Made by a program: the position numbers and the translations under genes
Assembly: GCA_947579605.1 (NCBI GenBank)
Contig: OX388310.1
Location: 62,001 to 126,000, forward strand
Direction of reading: 5' to 3'
Origin: Athripsodes cinereus
Taxonomy: Eukaryota > Arthropoda > Insecta > Trichoptera > Leptoceridae
Length of the DNA stretch: 64,000 nt
The notes under the pieces: generated by a model
Databases searched by the model: none
Told to the model about the DNA's origin: nothing
Seen by the model: only the letters and a program-made list of their open reading frames with translations
Shown here: one piece after another, positions 1 to 11,798 of the stretch
Position numbering within the stretch: the first letter of the stretch is position 1
How the letters are laid out: each line of letters begins with the position of its first letter

Positions 1-227
1 GTAGTATTATTTTAAAGTCCCTTTACTCCATCGATTTGTGCAATTATAAGACGAACATGAAATAACCATTTTAGCGATTAGGAGAGTAAATTATAATTTA
101 AAACGTCGAAAAATCCTTAAAGCGCACTTATAAACACGCACTTGTCTTTTGCCTAACAGAAACGTCAAACTCTAGAATTTTTTGGACCGCGCCACGACCG
201 CGCCAAGAACATACAAAATCATAGAAG
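1..227. other. left flank, no gene seen
   Basis: AT-rich sequence without a convincing reading frame. It ends with the target-site duplication TCATAGAAG, which directly precedes the poly(T) tract marking the 3' end of LINE A. Confidence 0.5.
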
Positions 228-327
228 TTTTTTTTTTTTTTTTTTTGTGGGCGTTCCACCCAACAGAGGGTGATTTTGCCCATGTTAGATCTCATATCAG
301 TCAATCATTATTATAATTTCAATAAGG

Positions 328-3300
328 TCACAAGATGATATTGTAAGTTTTAATGTATTTTGCAATCTGCCTATTGACATCGTTAGACCCGAGGGAGAGT
401 AGGTGGCAAACATCAAAGGGGCGATTCACTTCTCTTATATGGTCGTATAAACTTATGTCAGCACGAATTGGGCAGTTAAAGAGTGCATGGTCAATCGTCT
501 CATCGTCCTGGCCACACTCGCAGAGAGAGCTCTCTACGAGCCCCAGTCTATGAAGATGGGTAGCGATCACACAATGTCCCAATCTCATCCTTGAAAGTAC
601 AGAGATTTCCATTTTGTTAAGCCTTCCGCTTGAGTACCACGGGGCACTCGGAATTTCGGGTTGGATCGTGCGATAGTACTTACCTTTAAGTTTGCTCGTC
701 TCTGACCAATCTTCACGCCACGCAGTGAGAGCTCTTTCGCGGAACTGTTTGCCCAAGTCAGCGATTAACGGTTCGTGTATGCTTGAAGTCACTCCATTAT
801 TTATGGCGGACTTTGCCAGCTCGTCAGCGACCTCATTTCCCCCAATGGCGCGATGGGACGGGATCCAAGCCAGCAATACAGTTTTCGATGCGAAATGGAG
901 GTCGAAAAGATATTTCTTTACCCTACATATAATAGAATTGTGTATTAACGACTTCGGGAGTCCCAAAACTGCGTCAAGAACGCTGCGGGAGTCCACAAAT
1001 ATAACTATTTTGTTCAAATTCAAATCAACAACTGTTTTCAATGCTTCAGCAAGCGCTACAGTCTCAGCTGTGAAAATGGAACAGGGATTCGGGATTTTGA
1101 ATTGAAGTTGCACTTGTAACTTTGGGATGTAGACCGATGCACCGAAGCTGTTAGACTGTGGAAGCTTGGATCCGTCTGTGTAAATTTGTGTATACGTTGG
1201 AAAACGATCAACAATTCGGCGGAAATCACTTTGGCAAACACTCAGACTGAGATGAGACTTGAAAAAACTAAATCCATCCAGTATGACTTCTGGGATGTGT
1301 ACCAAAGCTGGAAATGGAGTGGAAAAATATGGTAGAACATTTCTCTTGGGTAAGGAAACCATTTCTTCCGAGAGAGATTCTAAGCTTTTGATAAGTAGAG
1401 GTTTTGGAATTTCTCTCACGCTGTCACACAACCTGTTTCCTAATGTTGTGATTGATTGCATGAGAGGATGATTAAGCAGATATATTCTTTTTGCAAGGAA
1501 ATTGTCCGACAAAAACTGTCTTCTTATTTTCAAGGGCATTTCTCCCGCTTCTACTTGAAGAGCATTTACAGGGGAGGTGGACATGGCTCCCAGCACCATG
1601 CGCAGGCACCTGTGTTGTATGCGGTCTAGTTTTAATTGAAGATACTTGGGCAAGGGGTCCATCAAAAAGCTACCATAATCAAGCAGACTGCGTATTAGTG
1701 CGTTGTACAGTAGTTTGACTGTAGTTGGGTGACATCCCCACCATACTCGACATACAGCCCTCAGAGGATTAATATTTCTTTCACATGTAGAGACGATATG
1801 TTCTATGTGATGACGCCAAGACAATTTTCTGTCTAGAATCATCCCCAGGAATCTTACTTGTTCGACACATGGTATGGGGTTATTTTCTAATTTGAGATTT
1901 GCTGTTGGGGTCTTATGTGATTTCGTAAAAACCATTGTGTGACTTTTTTGGGGAGAGATAGAGAGACCCAACGAAGTGAGCCAGAAATTCAGAGAGTTTA
2001 TGCTTGATGACATAGCGTCGATAGATTTTGAGAGGAGTTTATTGGATGAATATAGAACTATATCATCTGCATACTGTAGTAGTTTACAATCTCTGCCAAT
2101 ATTTGAGTTAATTTTTGAGAGATAGACGTTGAAAAGCAGCGGGCTCAAGACAGAGCCCTGGGGAAGCCCTCTATAGACTTTTCTGTAGACTAGTCTATCA
2201 GTAGTTTTGAAAACCATGGTGCGCTGCGAGAAGATGCCAAAAAGAAGTTTTAAAATAAGGCTAGGAATACCCAAGTCTTGCAGAATCGTCATTAATAGAT
2301 CAATGCGCACATTATCGTAAGCTGATTCAATATCCAAAAATGATGCAACCGTATATTCCTTGTTAATAAGAGCCGCTCTTACGTCTGAGGTTAAAATACT
2401 TAGGTTATCTAAACAAGAGCGGGCTTTTCGAAACCCGAATTGGGAACTTGACAGAAGATCACCATTTTCCAAATACCACTCAACACGTTTTTTTAACATA
2501 TGCTCCAAAATTTTCAAAGAGCAGGACGATAGGGCAATAGGTCTATATGAAGATCCAAGTGAGGGGTCTCGTCCAGGTTTCAGGATGGGGATAATTAAAG
2601 ATTTTCGCCAAGCCTCTGGCACAAGCCCACTTGATAAGCAGTCATTGTAGAACTGTAGAAGGAGTTTTAAAAAATTATCCGGGAGATGTTTAAACACACT
2701 GTATGGTATGTTATCCAACCCCGGAGAGGAATTCTTCAGAATCTTTATAGTGCCAAGTAGTTCCTCGACAGAGAAAGGGGAATCAAGAAAACCTGGAGTA
2801 GTTTTCTTCTGAGAGGAAACCCAGCTTATTTCTGTTTCATTAGGTACATGTTGGGGGGCGAGTTTATTTATGAAAGCATCAATATAACCTTCGTCTTGTA
2901 TATGAGATTTAGGAGGTAGATAGGAAGAACGAAACCTGCGTATGGAGTTCCATACGATTGAAGGATGAGTGTTGGGAGAAAGACTATTACAGAAATCTGT
3001 CCATCCTTTCTTCTTTTTCTTTCTTAAGAGCCTGCGCGTTTCTGCCTGAATTTGTTTTGTTAGTATATAATTTTCGGTTGTTACATCCTTCCTAAATATT
3101 TTGATTGCCTCTTTTCTTTTTTTAATACTTTGGGTACATTCGCTGTCCCACCACGGAGGAGATATGGGATTTTTTTTGCACAACTTGTGATTCGGCACAG
3201 AGGGTTCAGATGAGTCCTCTATGATTGAGAGAATTCTCTCATATTTTGTTTCTATGTCAACAGGGGAATTAGAAGGTTTGACACTTGATGTTGTTTGTTC

Positions 3301-3680
3301 TACCAATGACGTAAATTCTTTCCAGTTTGCTTTGTTATAATTTTTCCCCACCTTACATCTTTGTTCAGGGTTTTGGTTTCTTTCAGTAATACTCACCAGG
3401 ATAGGAAAGTGATCGCTTGAAAGAGGATCGATAAGAACATGCCACGTGGATGAGGCTGCGATCGAATCAGAAATCAAGGATAGATCGACCGCACTTGCAT
3501 TTTGTTGAGGGGAGGTAAACCTTGTTGGAGAGCCGTCATTTAAAATACATAGATTGTGTGAGTCTGCAAAAGAAAGGATTGAATTGCCGGATCTGTCATT
3601 TCTAGAGCAGCCCCAGCTAACTGAGTGCGCATTCAGGTCACCCAGAATAAGGAGGGGCTTAGGCAAGTTTTGAAGTACTG
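328..3680 (-). CDS. LINE A ORF2, 3' portion: endonuclease (end), reverse transcriptase, RNase H
   Basis: This holds about 1,117 codons of ORF2, from the last third of the endonuclease to the stop. Visible motifs in order: endonuclease LGDLNAHSVSWG and SDHFPI, RT palm YADDIVLY, then an RNase H domain with YTDGSK, FTAE, FVDSRSVLDA and AWIPSHRAIGGNEVADELAK. A Cys/His cluster (CECGQDDETIDHALFNC) closes the protein, as is usual for this LINE type. The frame is cut at 3681-3685 by the LTR element. The 5' part continues at 12762-13179, and the summed length (418 + 3353 nt) is a multiple of three. It acts in target-primed reverse transcription. Confidence 0.93.
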
Positions 3681-3685
3681 AATTC

Positions 3686-3988
3686 TGTAGTGTTTGGACT
3701 TTGATACACAGTACAGGTTAAGTGAACCTTGAACCTTGTTTTCAAGTAAACAGTAGTTATGATGAGTGAGTAGCAATACTATGTAGTCTATATAGGTTGG
3801 CCGCCTGTGGAGAGCGGCGCTCATTAATTGATAGAACCTTGACTTGCACTGTTAGGCTGCGTGTTTTGACAAATTGTGTTCGACAAATTATAATAGGAAT
3901 TATTTATTGAATATATTGTGTAAATATAAATTCCGTGTCGTTATTCAAAAAGAACCTAATATTGTTATACTTAACCCAGTATACAATA
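3686..3988 (+). repeat. 5' LTR
   Basis: Starts TGTAGTGTTTGG and ends ACAATA. It matches 12459-12761 base for base as far as I can follow by eye. AATTC precedes it. The termini are not the classical TG...CA, which some insect gypsy groups also lack. Confidence 0.92.
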
Positions 3989-4463
3989 CGTGGCGCAGTT
4001 CGGTAGTTCGTGAATAATATTGTCAACACGCAACAATAGTTTTTTTTCCGCGCCGAAAGTTATTGTCGGCAGTACGCGGAAATAAAGAGTGAAAGGCAGT
4101 CTACAGGAGTAGAAAGGAGGCAGGAGTCTCCAAAGCCAGATAAGCCAGCAGTTGCAGGTAGCAGCAAAGAGACAGGAGTCTCAGAAGCCAGTTGGGCAAA
4201 GTTGCAGGTAGCAGCAGGGAGACAGGAAGTCTCAGGAGCCAGTTTGAGGCAAGGTGCAGGCAACATAGGGAGACAGGAGTCACCCAGTATCCAGGCGGAG
4301 CCAGTTGGTGGATCCAGGAAGCCAGGAGAGGAGAGTCTTGCTAGTCAGCCAGGCGGAGTCCATTGCGGTTGCAAGGAAATCCAGAAGACCGGGGCGATTG
4401 GAGGAGTCTCTCATAAGTTAAGTCTTTTTTATTCTTAGTTGTTTTTGCCTGTGATTTTCCGAA
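3989..4463 (+). other. LTR-element leader with putative primer-binding site and imperfect repeats
   Basis: TGGCGCAGTTCGGTAG begins within a few bases of the LTR, in the position and style of a tRNA primer-binding site; the tRNA is not identified. From about 4100 to 4300, units of roughly 60 bp built on GGAGACAGGAGTCTC and GCAGGTAGCAGC repeat imperfectly. Short reading frames here look like translations of the repeat, not genes. Confidence 0.6.
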
Positions 4464-6038
4464 ATGACTTCGAGAAGTTTAGAGCCGTTTTGTCACAAGA
4501 CAATGAGTTGGCCTTCTTACAGGACAAGGTGGGAGAACGCATTATTATTAAATGATGAAAGTTGGACTGATGTGAAGAAGCGTGCTTTCTTCATAACATC
4601 GTTGTCCCAAGGCAGTTTCAAGCTACTGTCTGATCTGTGTTTTCCAGCTTCTGTGGAAAAACAGTCTTATAAAGAGTTGATTCAGATATTTAATGGTTAT
4701 TTTAAAGAGGAAAAAAGTGTATTTGAGTCGCGTGAAATTTTTTTCAAGGCTACTCAAGGTCATTCGGAAAATGTTAAAGATTTTGCCTTAAGATTAAGAG
4801 AATTAAGTATAAATTGTGAATTTGGTACTAGATTAGAAAGTAATATAAAAGATTTGTTTATAATCGGAATTAAAAATAAAGAGATTAAACAACAGTTATT
4901 TTTAAAATGTGATAAAGATAAAGTATCTTTGAACGAAGCAGTTGCTTTGGCTTCTAGTTATGAGCACATACTAGAGAGTAAATTAGAAAAAGAGGTAGAA
5001 AATTTTGAGGAAATTAGCCAGATTTCCAGGCGAAACAATAATAGTTTCAGTAGTTCAAGTAGTACAGATACAGATTATAAGAAAAATAATCGACCGTCAA
5101 AATTTTCAAGGTTAAATTCAAATGTAAATACGAGTAGGTATAAGCATAATAAAAATGTTTCATGTTTTATTTGTAAGGGAAATCACTATAAAAGTGAATG
5201 TAAATTTAATAGAGAATTTTTTTGTAGAAAATGTAGATCTAAAGGGCATTTGAGTGAAAATTGTTATAAGATACAAGGTATTTATAATTCGCAAGACACC
5301 GAAAACGATTTTATAAAATTAAATGTAAGAATTGAGAATAAAAATGTTGAATGTATTTTAGATTCGGGAGCGAATATTAGCTGTATATCTATTCAAAAAT
5401 TGCAAGAAATATTCAACGAAAATAATATAATAGAGAAGTGTGATGAAATTAATTTATCTACGTATAGCGGGCACAGTTTGAATGTGTTAGGTATTAAACA
5501 TTGTAAAATAAATCATAATGGAATGGAAAAAAATATTAAATTTGTTGTAACAGAGAGCGGGAATAAAATAATATTGGGTACAGATTTTATGCGTAGGTAT
5601 AATATAGGGTACAAAGTACATAGCACGGAAGGCAGTGAATTAAACAATATTGTTGCATGTAAGTCCATTGAAAATATTCCGAATTTCAGTGCGAACGCAT
5701 CGCTTGCGTGTAATGTGAAACAACAAAAATTAGATTTTGTAAATAAAAATAATAGTTTTAATTCGAAATTAATTTTAGAGAGAAGTAAAAGTGATTATAC
5801 ATTGGAAAAAGTTGTTAAATATGTGGAAAAAAATAATTGGCCGTGCAAAAGACAGTTAAATGAATCTATTGCGAAGTTGTTTAATGTGAAGGAACATTTG
5901 ACTGTGTACAAGGATTATTTATTCTACAGAGATAGAATTGTTATTCCGGAATCAGTTAAAGGTATTGTGATAAATTATTTGTGTAAAAATTATTCAGTTA
6001 TTGGGAAAATGAAATCATTTGTTAGAAGTTATTTTTAG
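4464..6038 (+). CDS. Gag-protease polyprotein of the LTR element, fused to an integrase zinc region
   Basis: 524 residues starting at ATG 4464. Residues 1-170 look like a retrotransposon gag capsid region. Two zinc knuckles follow at about 234-270: CFICKGNHYKSEC (one residue short of the standard spacing) and CRKCRSKGHLSENC. An aspartic protease comes next with LDSGA near residue 300 and ILGTDF near 370. Residues from about 470 resemble the N-terminal zinc-binding region of a gypsy integrase (LTVYKDYLFYRDRIVIP). The reverse transcriptase and RNase H expected between protease and integrase are absent without loss of frame. The stop at 6038 is created by the LINE B insertion. Defective, domestic function unlikely. 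Confidence 0.85.
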   Translation: MTSRSLEPFCHKTMSWPSYRTRWENALLLNDESWTDVKKRAFFITSLSQGSFKLLSDLCFPASVEKQSYKELIQIFNGYFKEEKSVFESREIFFKATQGHSENVKDFALRLRELSINCEFGTRLESNIKDLFIIGIKNKEIKQQLFLKCDKDKVSLNEAVALASSYEHILESKLEKEVENFEEISQISRRNNNSFSSSSSTDTDYKKNNRPSKFSRLNSNVNTSRYKHNKNVSCFICKGNHYKSECKFNREFFCRKCRSKGHLSENCYKIQGIYNSQDTENDFIKLNVRIENKNVECILDSGANISCISIQKLQEIFNENNIIEKCDEINLSTYSGHSLNVLGIKHCKINHNGMEKNIKFVVTESGNKIILGTDFMRRYNIGYKVHSTEGSELNNIVACKSIENIPNFSANASLACNVKQQKLDFVNKNNSFNSKLILERSKSDYTLEKVVKYVEKNNWPCKRQLNESIAKLFNVKEHLTVYKDYLFYRDRIVIPESVKGIVINYLCKNYSVIGKMKSFVRSYF

Positions 6039-6445
6039 GGTCGCTGGCTGGTGTTTTGGAAGGCGCGCTGTGTGTTTCGAGCTCCCAGAAAAAGAATTCA
6101 ATTTAGCTAAAAATTGCGGTTATTTGTTAATTTTTTTTGGTTTAAGTTATTATTTTGGTTATCACCAATATAATGTAAATATAAGTTTTCTTTTCTAATA
6201 ATAATTATTGGAAAAAAGTAGGTATTAAGTTTAGTTTTTAGTAGTATTGTTGCAATGCAGGTCGGGTAAGTGACATATTATTATTTTGTTATTTTCTTTC
6301 AGTCAAGAGTATTACGTTCACTATACGAGTACGGTCATTAATAATAATTTAATTTTTGGTTACTATACTCTGTTATTACGTTATCTAACTGAATACGAAA
6401 TTTTGTTTTAATTTTATTTTATACTTTTTTTATCTGTGTTAATTA

Positions 6446-7830
6446 ATGATGGAGAGGGAGCCGCCGGATCCTGGGGTTCCTCCGGATATTGGAAAGGACA
6501 GGCTAAACAGCCTTCCAGAGGTTAGGATGAGTCAGTCGGATGACCTGCCTGAGGTCGGGACGACACAATTAAAGAGGACGAGACAGTCTTTTTCCCCACC
6601 ACCAGATGATTCAAAGAGAAATAAGGGAATGGTAAATAATTTACCATTTCTTTTATATACTGCAAGGGACATGGGTCCATTTATCACTCATGTGCAAATG
6701 ATGCAAGAGGGTTCTGCAATCAACCCAATTCTCTTTGGCAAGTCATTAAAAAATAATGTCAATAACATAAAACAAGGTGGAGTAAAAGCACTTGGAAAAT
6801 ATAAATTATCAGTAGAGTTCGAAACATTGACAGCTGCTAACGAATTTATACACGGTTCGCTTAGCAAACAATACAAGATTTTTATTCCCACGTACAATGT
6901 CACACGAATGGGAGTTATTAAAGGGATCCCTAAGGAGATTACTGAGGAAGAACTGCTTAATGAAATAATATGCCCTGAGGGGTATGGCTCAGTAATAAGA
7001 GTCCGCAGACTCAACTATAAAGATAAAATTTCGGAAACTCCTAAATGGCTTCCATCTATGTCTGTCATTGTGACTATAGAGGGACAGAAATTACCACCCC
7101 ACGTTTATTTCAATTACAATAGAATACCGGTGGATACTTACATATTTCCAACTGTCCAGTGTTTCCAGTGTTGCAGATTTGGACACGTAAAGACTAACTG
7201 TAGGTCAAAAGCAAGATGCTTTAAATGCACAGAGGAACATTCAGGAGAAAGCTGTGATATTACGGAAAAAAATGTATTAACTGCAATGGACAGCATAACG
7301 CTACGAGCTTTACGTGTCCAGTATACATACGCGAAAAGGAGATAAAACATCTAATGGCAGAAAAAAGCATATCATACGTTGAAGCTTCAAGACAAATACC
7401 ACGAGCAAAAACGTCTTTTGCCGATAAATTAAATTCATTTATCCCCCAACAAAATAATAGCATACCAACACAGTCAAACAATCAGATCTCGGAGAGAAAA
7501 ACAATTTTTAAGTATAAAACACCGACCGCTCATAAGTACTTAGCAAAATCGGTTATTCAACCAAACACAGATTTATATATACACCCTAATGGAAACAACT
7601 CATACTATTCTAAAGAAAATGGAATTGCACTGAATAATAAACCAAATGACCTACCACTAGAAAATATAATGTGTACAATTTTAACTGCAATCAACTCTTT
7701 GAAAGATTTGATTCAAGGTTTTCCTAATACTGACTTACCGAACAACGCTGCCGAAATAAAACTACAAACGAAAAACACTCTAGTACAAAATGACCACCAA
7801 AAAACCGATACCAATACTTTTACAGAATAA
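6446..7830 (+). pseudogene. LINE B ORF1: zinc-knuckle RNA-binding protein with a frameshift
   Basis: Two open segments, 6446-7345 and then a -1 frame running to 7830, together make one ORF1 of about 460 codons, like LINE A ORF1 (448). The first segment holds an RNA-binding-like domain (RMGVIKGIPKEITEEEL, residues about 152-168) and two knuckles (CFQCCRFGHVKTNC, CFKCTEEHSGESC). The third knuckle (CINCNGQHNATSFTC) is only readable in the -1 frame. The switch falls at a run of seven A at about 7265-7271. LINE A reads through the same place uninterrupted, so an indel in the A run is the simplest explanation; programmed frameshifting is the alternative. ORF1 proteins coat the LINE RNA. Confidence 0.85.
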
Positions 7831-10800
7831 TAAAACTAATAGTAACTTTGCAACAAGAAAAAAAATCTTCCCTAACATTCTCCAATGGAACTGTAGAAGC
7901 ATTACAAAAAATAAGAACAATTTAGTTGAACTTCTTCATTCAGAGGATATAAATATTGCTGCTCTATCGGAGACATGGCTGAGAGAAACTTCAAACTTCT
8001 ATCTCAATGGTTACATATGTCATCGATGCGACCGATTCGATGGATATGGAGGAACTGCTATCTTGATTAAATGTACAATTCCGCACTCAAGAGTTGATAT
8101 AATAGCCCCAAATGATGATGTCCAAATCTGTGCAATCTCTCTAGGTGAGCTCACGATTGTATCCGTATACTGCAAACCGGGATATAAATTTGACACTTCG
8201 TGGTGGACCAATATAATTGCAACTCTTCCAGAACCCGTACTGATTGTGGGAGATTTTAATGCTCATTCTAAACTTTGGGGGTGTGAAGTCAACGATCGTA
8301 GTGGGGATGATGTGTCTGAAATTTTTCTTGATAATTCTAAATTATGTATACTAAATGATGGCTCTGCTACCAAATTTGCTCACACTAATGAAAAAAAGAG
8401 TGCTATAGACCTCACATTTTGCTCTCCCCAATTAGCACCCATCCTTACATGGAAGGTAGCAGAGGACAGGTATGGAAGTGATCACTTCCCGGTTATTATT
8501 AACAGTTTCAAAATCCAACTGAACATCCTCAACCAGTCGAGGCCCAGATATAGAATCGATTCTCCTAAGGCTAAAGTATCAGATTTCTTAGCCGAACTTG
8601 ACTCCATTCCCAAAAATACCAACCTATTTCCTGAATCATCAGATTGTACTGATACATATGAGACACTAGTAACAACTATATCCTCTTTAGCCAAAAAATA
8701 TATACCTTACCATTCCTCATTCCAAAGAATGAAATCATTCCCTGCTCCTTGGTGGGATTCAGCGTGTTCAGAGGCAGTTGGTAAGAGGAAAGAGGCTGCG
8801 AAAAAATATCGAAAGGATATGTCTGTAAAAAACCTTATCGAATATAAACGCATAGAAGCCAAAACTAAACTACTGCTTCGCACAAAAAAAAAAGAGGGAT
8901 GGCATCATTTCTGCAAAAATCTTTCTCCGCAGTCATCCTCGAAGATGGTCTGGGAGATGGTGCGCAGATATAGATTGTCCTTTAATCCCACTAAACCACC
9001 AATCCCTTTGAATTCCGTCTGGTTTTTCCAATTCATAGATAATCTAGCTCCTCCATATGTTGTCTCAAAACAGGAACTCCATTTCCAATACAACAACAGA
9101 CCTTCCCATAATCTCAATAGCCCATTTTCCTTATTTGAATTACAATCAGTCCTATCACACTTAAAAGATTCAACACCTGGGCCAGATGATATACCCTATT
9201 CATTTATAAAGCTATCCAGTTCATATTTCCAGAATTTCTTTTTAAATATTCTAAATAGTATTTTTGAGTCAGCACAAATCCCAAACAGCTGGAAAACACA
9301 ATACATCTTGCCCATAGCAAAGCCAAATAAAAATCCCAATGAAAATACATCATATAGACCGATTGCTCTGTCGTCGTGCTTAGCGAAATTGATGGAACAC
9401 CTCATAAAGAACAGATTATCCTGGTTCTTGGAGCATAATAACTGCCTTGCCCGCAGTCAGTGCGGATTCCGTAAGGGTAGAAGTACCACGGATGCTTTGA
9501 GTATTCTAAGTACTGATATTCGAATCGCCTTTTCGAATAAACATTGCCTGGTTGCTGCATTTCTCGACGTAGCGTCTGCCTACGATAATGTTCATATACC
9601 TACTTTAATAAACAAACTCCATAAACTCGCTGTTCCTTACAAATTAGCCAATGTGATATTTGAAACTCTAAAAGAACGTACCTTGATATTTTTGGATTCT
9701 GGACAAAATTCGGTCATCCGAACCACGCACAAAGGGTTACCCCAAGGATCTGTTTTGAGTCCCCTGTTATATTCCGTATATACTCACGATATCGAACGTT
9801 CAATACCAAATAATGTTAATATTATTCAATACGCAGATGATCTTACTTTATACTCTGTTAACAAAGACCCTCTCATAGCATCAGAATCCTTGGAAAAGGC
9901 CTTAAATTCTCTCAGTGGATGGCTTGGTGAAAATAATTTGGCACTATCGACTGCCAAATCAAAAGTGGTTGTGTTTACAAAGAGGAGAAAATTGCCTAAA
10001 ATTTCAATTGCACTTGATAACGACAACATTCCGATATGTAAAGAAGTAAAATTTTTGGGTGTCACTTTCCAAAGTAATTTACTTTGGACCACTCATATTA
10101 GTGACATCGTTGTCAAGTGTAATAAATCGTTTAATTTGATTAAATCAACAACCGGTGTTTGGTGGGGATCCCATCCTGAAACATTAAAACTACTATACAA
10201 TGCTTTAGTCAAAACAATTATAGAATACGGATCCATTATTTTCGAACCCATTCCTAAATATTTAAAGCTTAAGTTGGACAGAATTCAGTTCAAATGCCTC
10301 AGACTAATAACCGGCTGTATGAATTCAACCCCTACAAATGTTCTTCAAGTGGAATCGGTGGATCCTCCCATCAATATCCGTAGGCAATATTTGAGCGACA
10401 AATACGTTCTTTCTACGATTTCGACGCAATCACATCCTCTCCTCCCAAAGTTGGCTCAATGTTCAGAAATTGATAAAATGCAACAGTGTTCTTTAGTCAA
10501 AAGTTTCAACAAGTTGTCTCGCACAATAGAGAATAGATTTTGTAGCTATCAAAATCCAATATATGAGATCCCATATGAGTCGCTTGCGCTTAGACCTGAG
10601 ATTGAGTTTAACGATGAATGGAGGAAAAGCAACACAGTAGGTCAGCATTCCGAAACAATGAATCAGCTCTTTGGTGATTGCATTTCAAAGCTAAATAACT
10701 TCAACCATATCTATACGGACGGATCGAAGTCTGCGGAAGATCAATTTGTGGGTTGCGCTTTCCTTAATACTACCTTGGACATTAGTGAAATATTTAGCCT

Positions 10801-11572
10801 ACCCGCAAATGCATCAATATTCACGGCAGAGAGCTTGGCAATTTTGGAGGCTCTGAGTCATGTCTACCAGGAAAAACTAGATAATAGTGTCATATTTACA
10901 GATTCACTTAGCTGTTTATTGCAACTTAACTCCTCTCCCTTTAAAGTGAAACATAACACGATCCTCATAAAAATAAGATTTCTCTTATATCTCTTACATC
11001 TCAATGATCAGCGGGTCATCTTGGCCTGGCTCCCAGGACACAAGGGAATAACAGGAAACGAAAGAGTTGATATGCTGGCTAAGAGTGCGAGGAGTTCGTA
11101 CCCAATAAAATATAAAAAAATTCCTTCAAGTGATTTTGTTCCCACAATAAAGAGAGAAATGTTAGAGGAATGGGAGACTGATTGGAAGGAGACATCTAAA
11201 AAGCGCGGAAGGTGGTATACGGAAGTTCAGGAGGCCATTCCAAGGAAACCATGGTTTGTTGGGGCCCGTTTGTCCCGCAGGGAAATTTCATTGAGTTGCA
11301 GACTGAGATCTGGACATACAACTGCCCCGGCTCATTTGAGTAGGATCAATTTATTGGACTCCCCAAGATGTTCCTGTGGAGTGGATGTGGCGGATCTTAA
11401 TCATATTGTGTTCGAATGTGAATTGCTCAAGAATAGGGATGAATTTGTACAGGAACTTCTGAAGAGAAGGGGTAACCTCCCTATGGGCCTGCCAAGTCTT
11501 TTGTGTGATCCAACTGCTGAAATGGTGAGAATTTTGTATGGTTTTTTGGAAATGAATGGGGTGCGTTTGTAG
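7790..11572 (+). CDS. LINE B ORF2: endonuclease, reverse transcriptase, RNase H
   Basis: 1,260 residues in one open frame, overlapping the end of ORF1 by 41 nt. Domains: APE-type endonuclease over about 25-240 (LQWNCRS, SETW, VGDFNAHSKLWG, SDHFPV), reverse transcriptase about 450-750 (GLPQGSVLSPLLY, QYADDLTLY), RNase H about 970-1110 (YTDGSK, FTAESLAILEAL, FTDSLSCL, AWLPGHKGITGNERVDMLAK), and a terminal Cys/His cluster (CSCGVDVADLNHIVFEC). All key acidic residues are present, so the enzyme may be functional. The upstream ATG choice follows the overlap arrangement seen in LINE A. Confidence 0.95.
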   Translation: MTTKKPIPILLQNNKTNSNFATRKKIFPNILQWNCRSITKNKNNLVELLHSEDINIAALSETWLRETSNFYLNGYICHRCDRFDGYGGTAILIKCTIPHSRVDIIAPNDDVQICAISLGELTIVSVYCKPGYKFDTSWWTNIIATLPEPVLIVGDFNAHSKLWGCEVNDRSGDDVSEIFLDNSKLCILNDGSATKFAHTNEKKSAIDLTFCSPQLAPILTWKVAEDRYGSDHFPVIINSFKIQLNILNQSRPRYRIDSPKAKVSDFLAELDSIPKNTNLFPESSDCTDTYETLVTTISSLAKKYIPYHSSFQRMKSFPAPWWDSACSEAVGKRKEAAKKYRKDMSVKNLIEYKRIEAKTKLLLRTKKKEGWHHFCKNLSPQSSSKMVWEMVRRYRLSFNPTKPPIPLNSVWFFQFIDNLAPPYVVSKQELHFQYNNRPSHNLNSPFSLFELQSVLSHLKDSTPGPDDIPYSFIKLSSSYFQNFFLNILNSIFESAQIPNSWKTQYILPIAKPNKNPNENTSYRPIALSSCLAKLMEHLIKNRLSWFLEHNNCLARSQCGFRKGRSTTDALSILSTDIRIAFSNKHCLVAAFLDVASAYDNVHIPTLINKLHKLAVPYKLANVIFETLKERTLIFLDSGQNSVIRTTHKGLPQGSVLSPLLYSVYTHDIERSIPNNVNIIQYADDLTLYSVNKDPLIASESLEKALNSLSGWLGENNLALSTAKSKVVVFTKRRKLPKISIALDNDNIPICKEVKFLGVTFQSNLLWTTHISDIVVKCNKSFNLIKSTTGVWWGSHPETLKLLYNALVKTIIEYGSIIFEPIPKYLKLKLDRIQFKCLRLITGCMNSTPTNVLQVESVDPPINIRRQYLSDKYVLSTISTQSHPLLPKLAQCSEIDKMQQCSLVKSFNKLSRTIENRFCSYQNPIYEIPYESLALRPEIEFNDEWRKSNTVGQHSETMNQLFGDCISKLNNFNHIYTDGSKSAEDQFVGCAFLNTTLDISEIFSLPANASIFTAESLAILEALSHVYQEKLDNSVIFTDSLSCLLQLNSSPFKVKHNTILIKIRFLLYLLHLNDQRVILAWLPGHKGITGNERVDMLAKSARSSYPIKYKKIPSSDFVPTIKREMLEEWETDWKETSKKRGRWYTEVQEAIPRKPWFVGARLSRREISLSCRLRSGHTTAPAHLSRINLLDSPRCSCGVDVADLNHIVFECELLKNRDEFVQELLKRRGNLPMGLPSLLCDPTAEMVRILYGFLEMNGVRL

Positions 11573-11788
11573 ACTTTTGGGATGGTGAGATTTTATATTA
11601 CTAAGTTTTATTAAAAAAAAAAATATGCGTGTATGTGTATGTATGTGTGTGTGCATATGTATATATGTATGTGTGTATATATATGTATGTTGATTTAAAA
11701 AAAAAATACGTAAATACATATAGGTATACTTGAGACTGACCGGGAACACCATCATTGGTGAAGGTCATAAAAAAAAAAAAAAAAAAAA
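11573..11788 (+). repeat. LINE B 3' UTR with TG/TATG microsatellite and poly(A)
   Basis: About 11621-11697 is an imperfect TGTA/TG microsatellite. The element ends in an A-run of about 20 directly before the target duplication. The minus-strand His/Thr-rich reading frame here is only the antisense of the microsatellite. Confidence 0.8.
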
Positions 11789-11798
11789 GTTATTTTTA

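Larger units (their letters stand above)
6038..11788 (+). mobile_element. LINE B: full-length non-LTR retrotransposon with RNase H
   Basis: A 5.75-kb element with a 5' UTR (6038-6445), ORF1, overlapping ORF2, a 3' UTR and a poly(A) tail ending at 11788. It is flanked by the 10-bp direct repeat GTTATTTTTA (6028-6037 and 11789-11798). It shares architecture and many motifs with LINE A but is a distinct subfamily. The intact ORF2 and perfect duplication indicate recent insertion into the LTR element. Confidence 0.93.

Noticed and set aside
353..2650. Several plus-strand frames across LINE A
   Set aside because: All are antisense to a continuous reverse transcriptase/RNase H frame with intact motifs.
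11351..11755. Minus-strand His/Thr/Tyr-rich frame
   Set aside because: Antisense of LINE B coding end and of its TG/TATG microsatellite.
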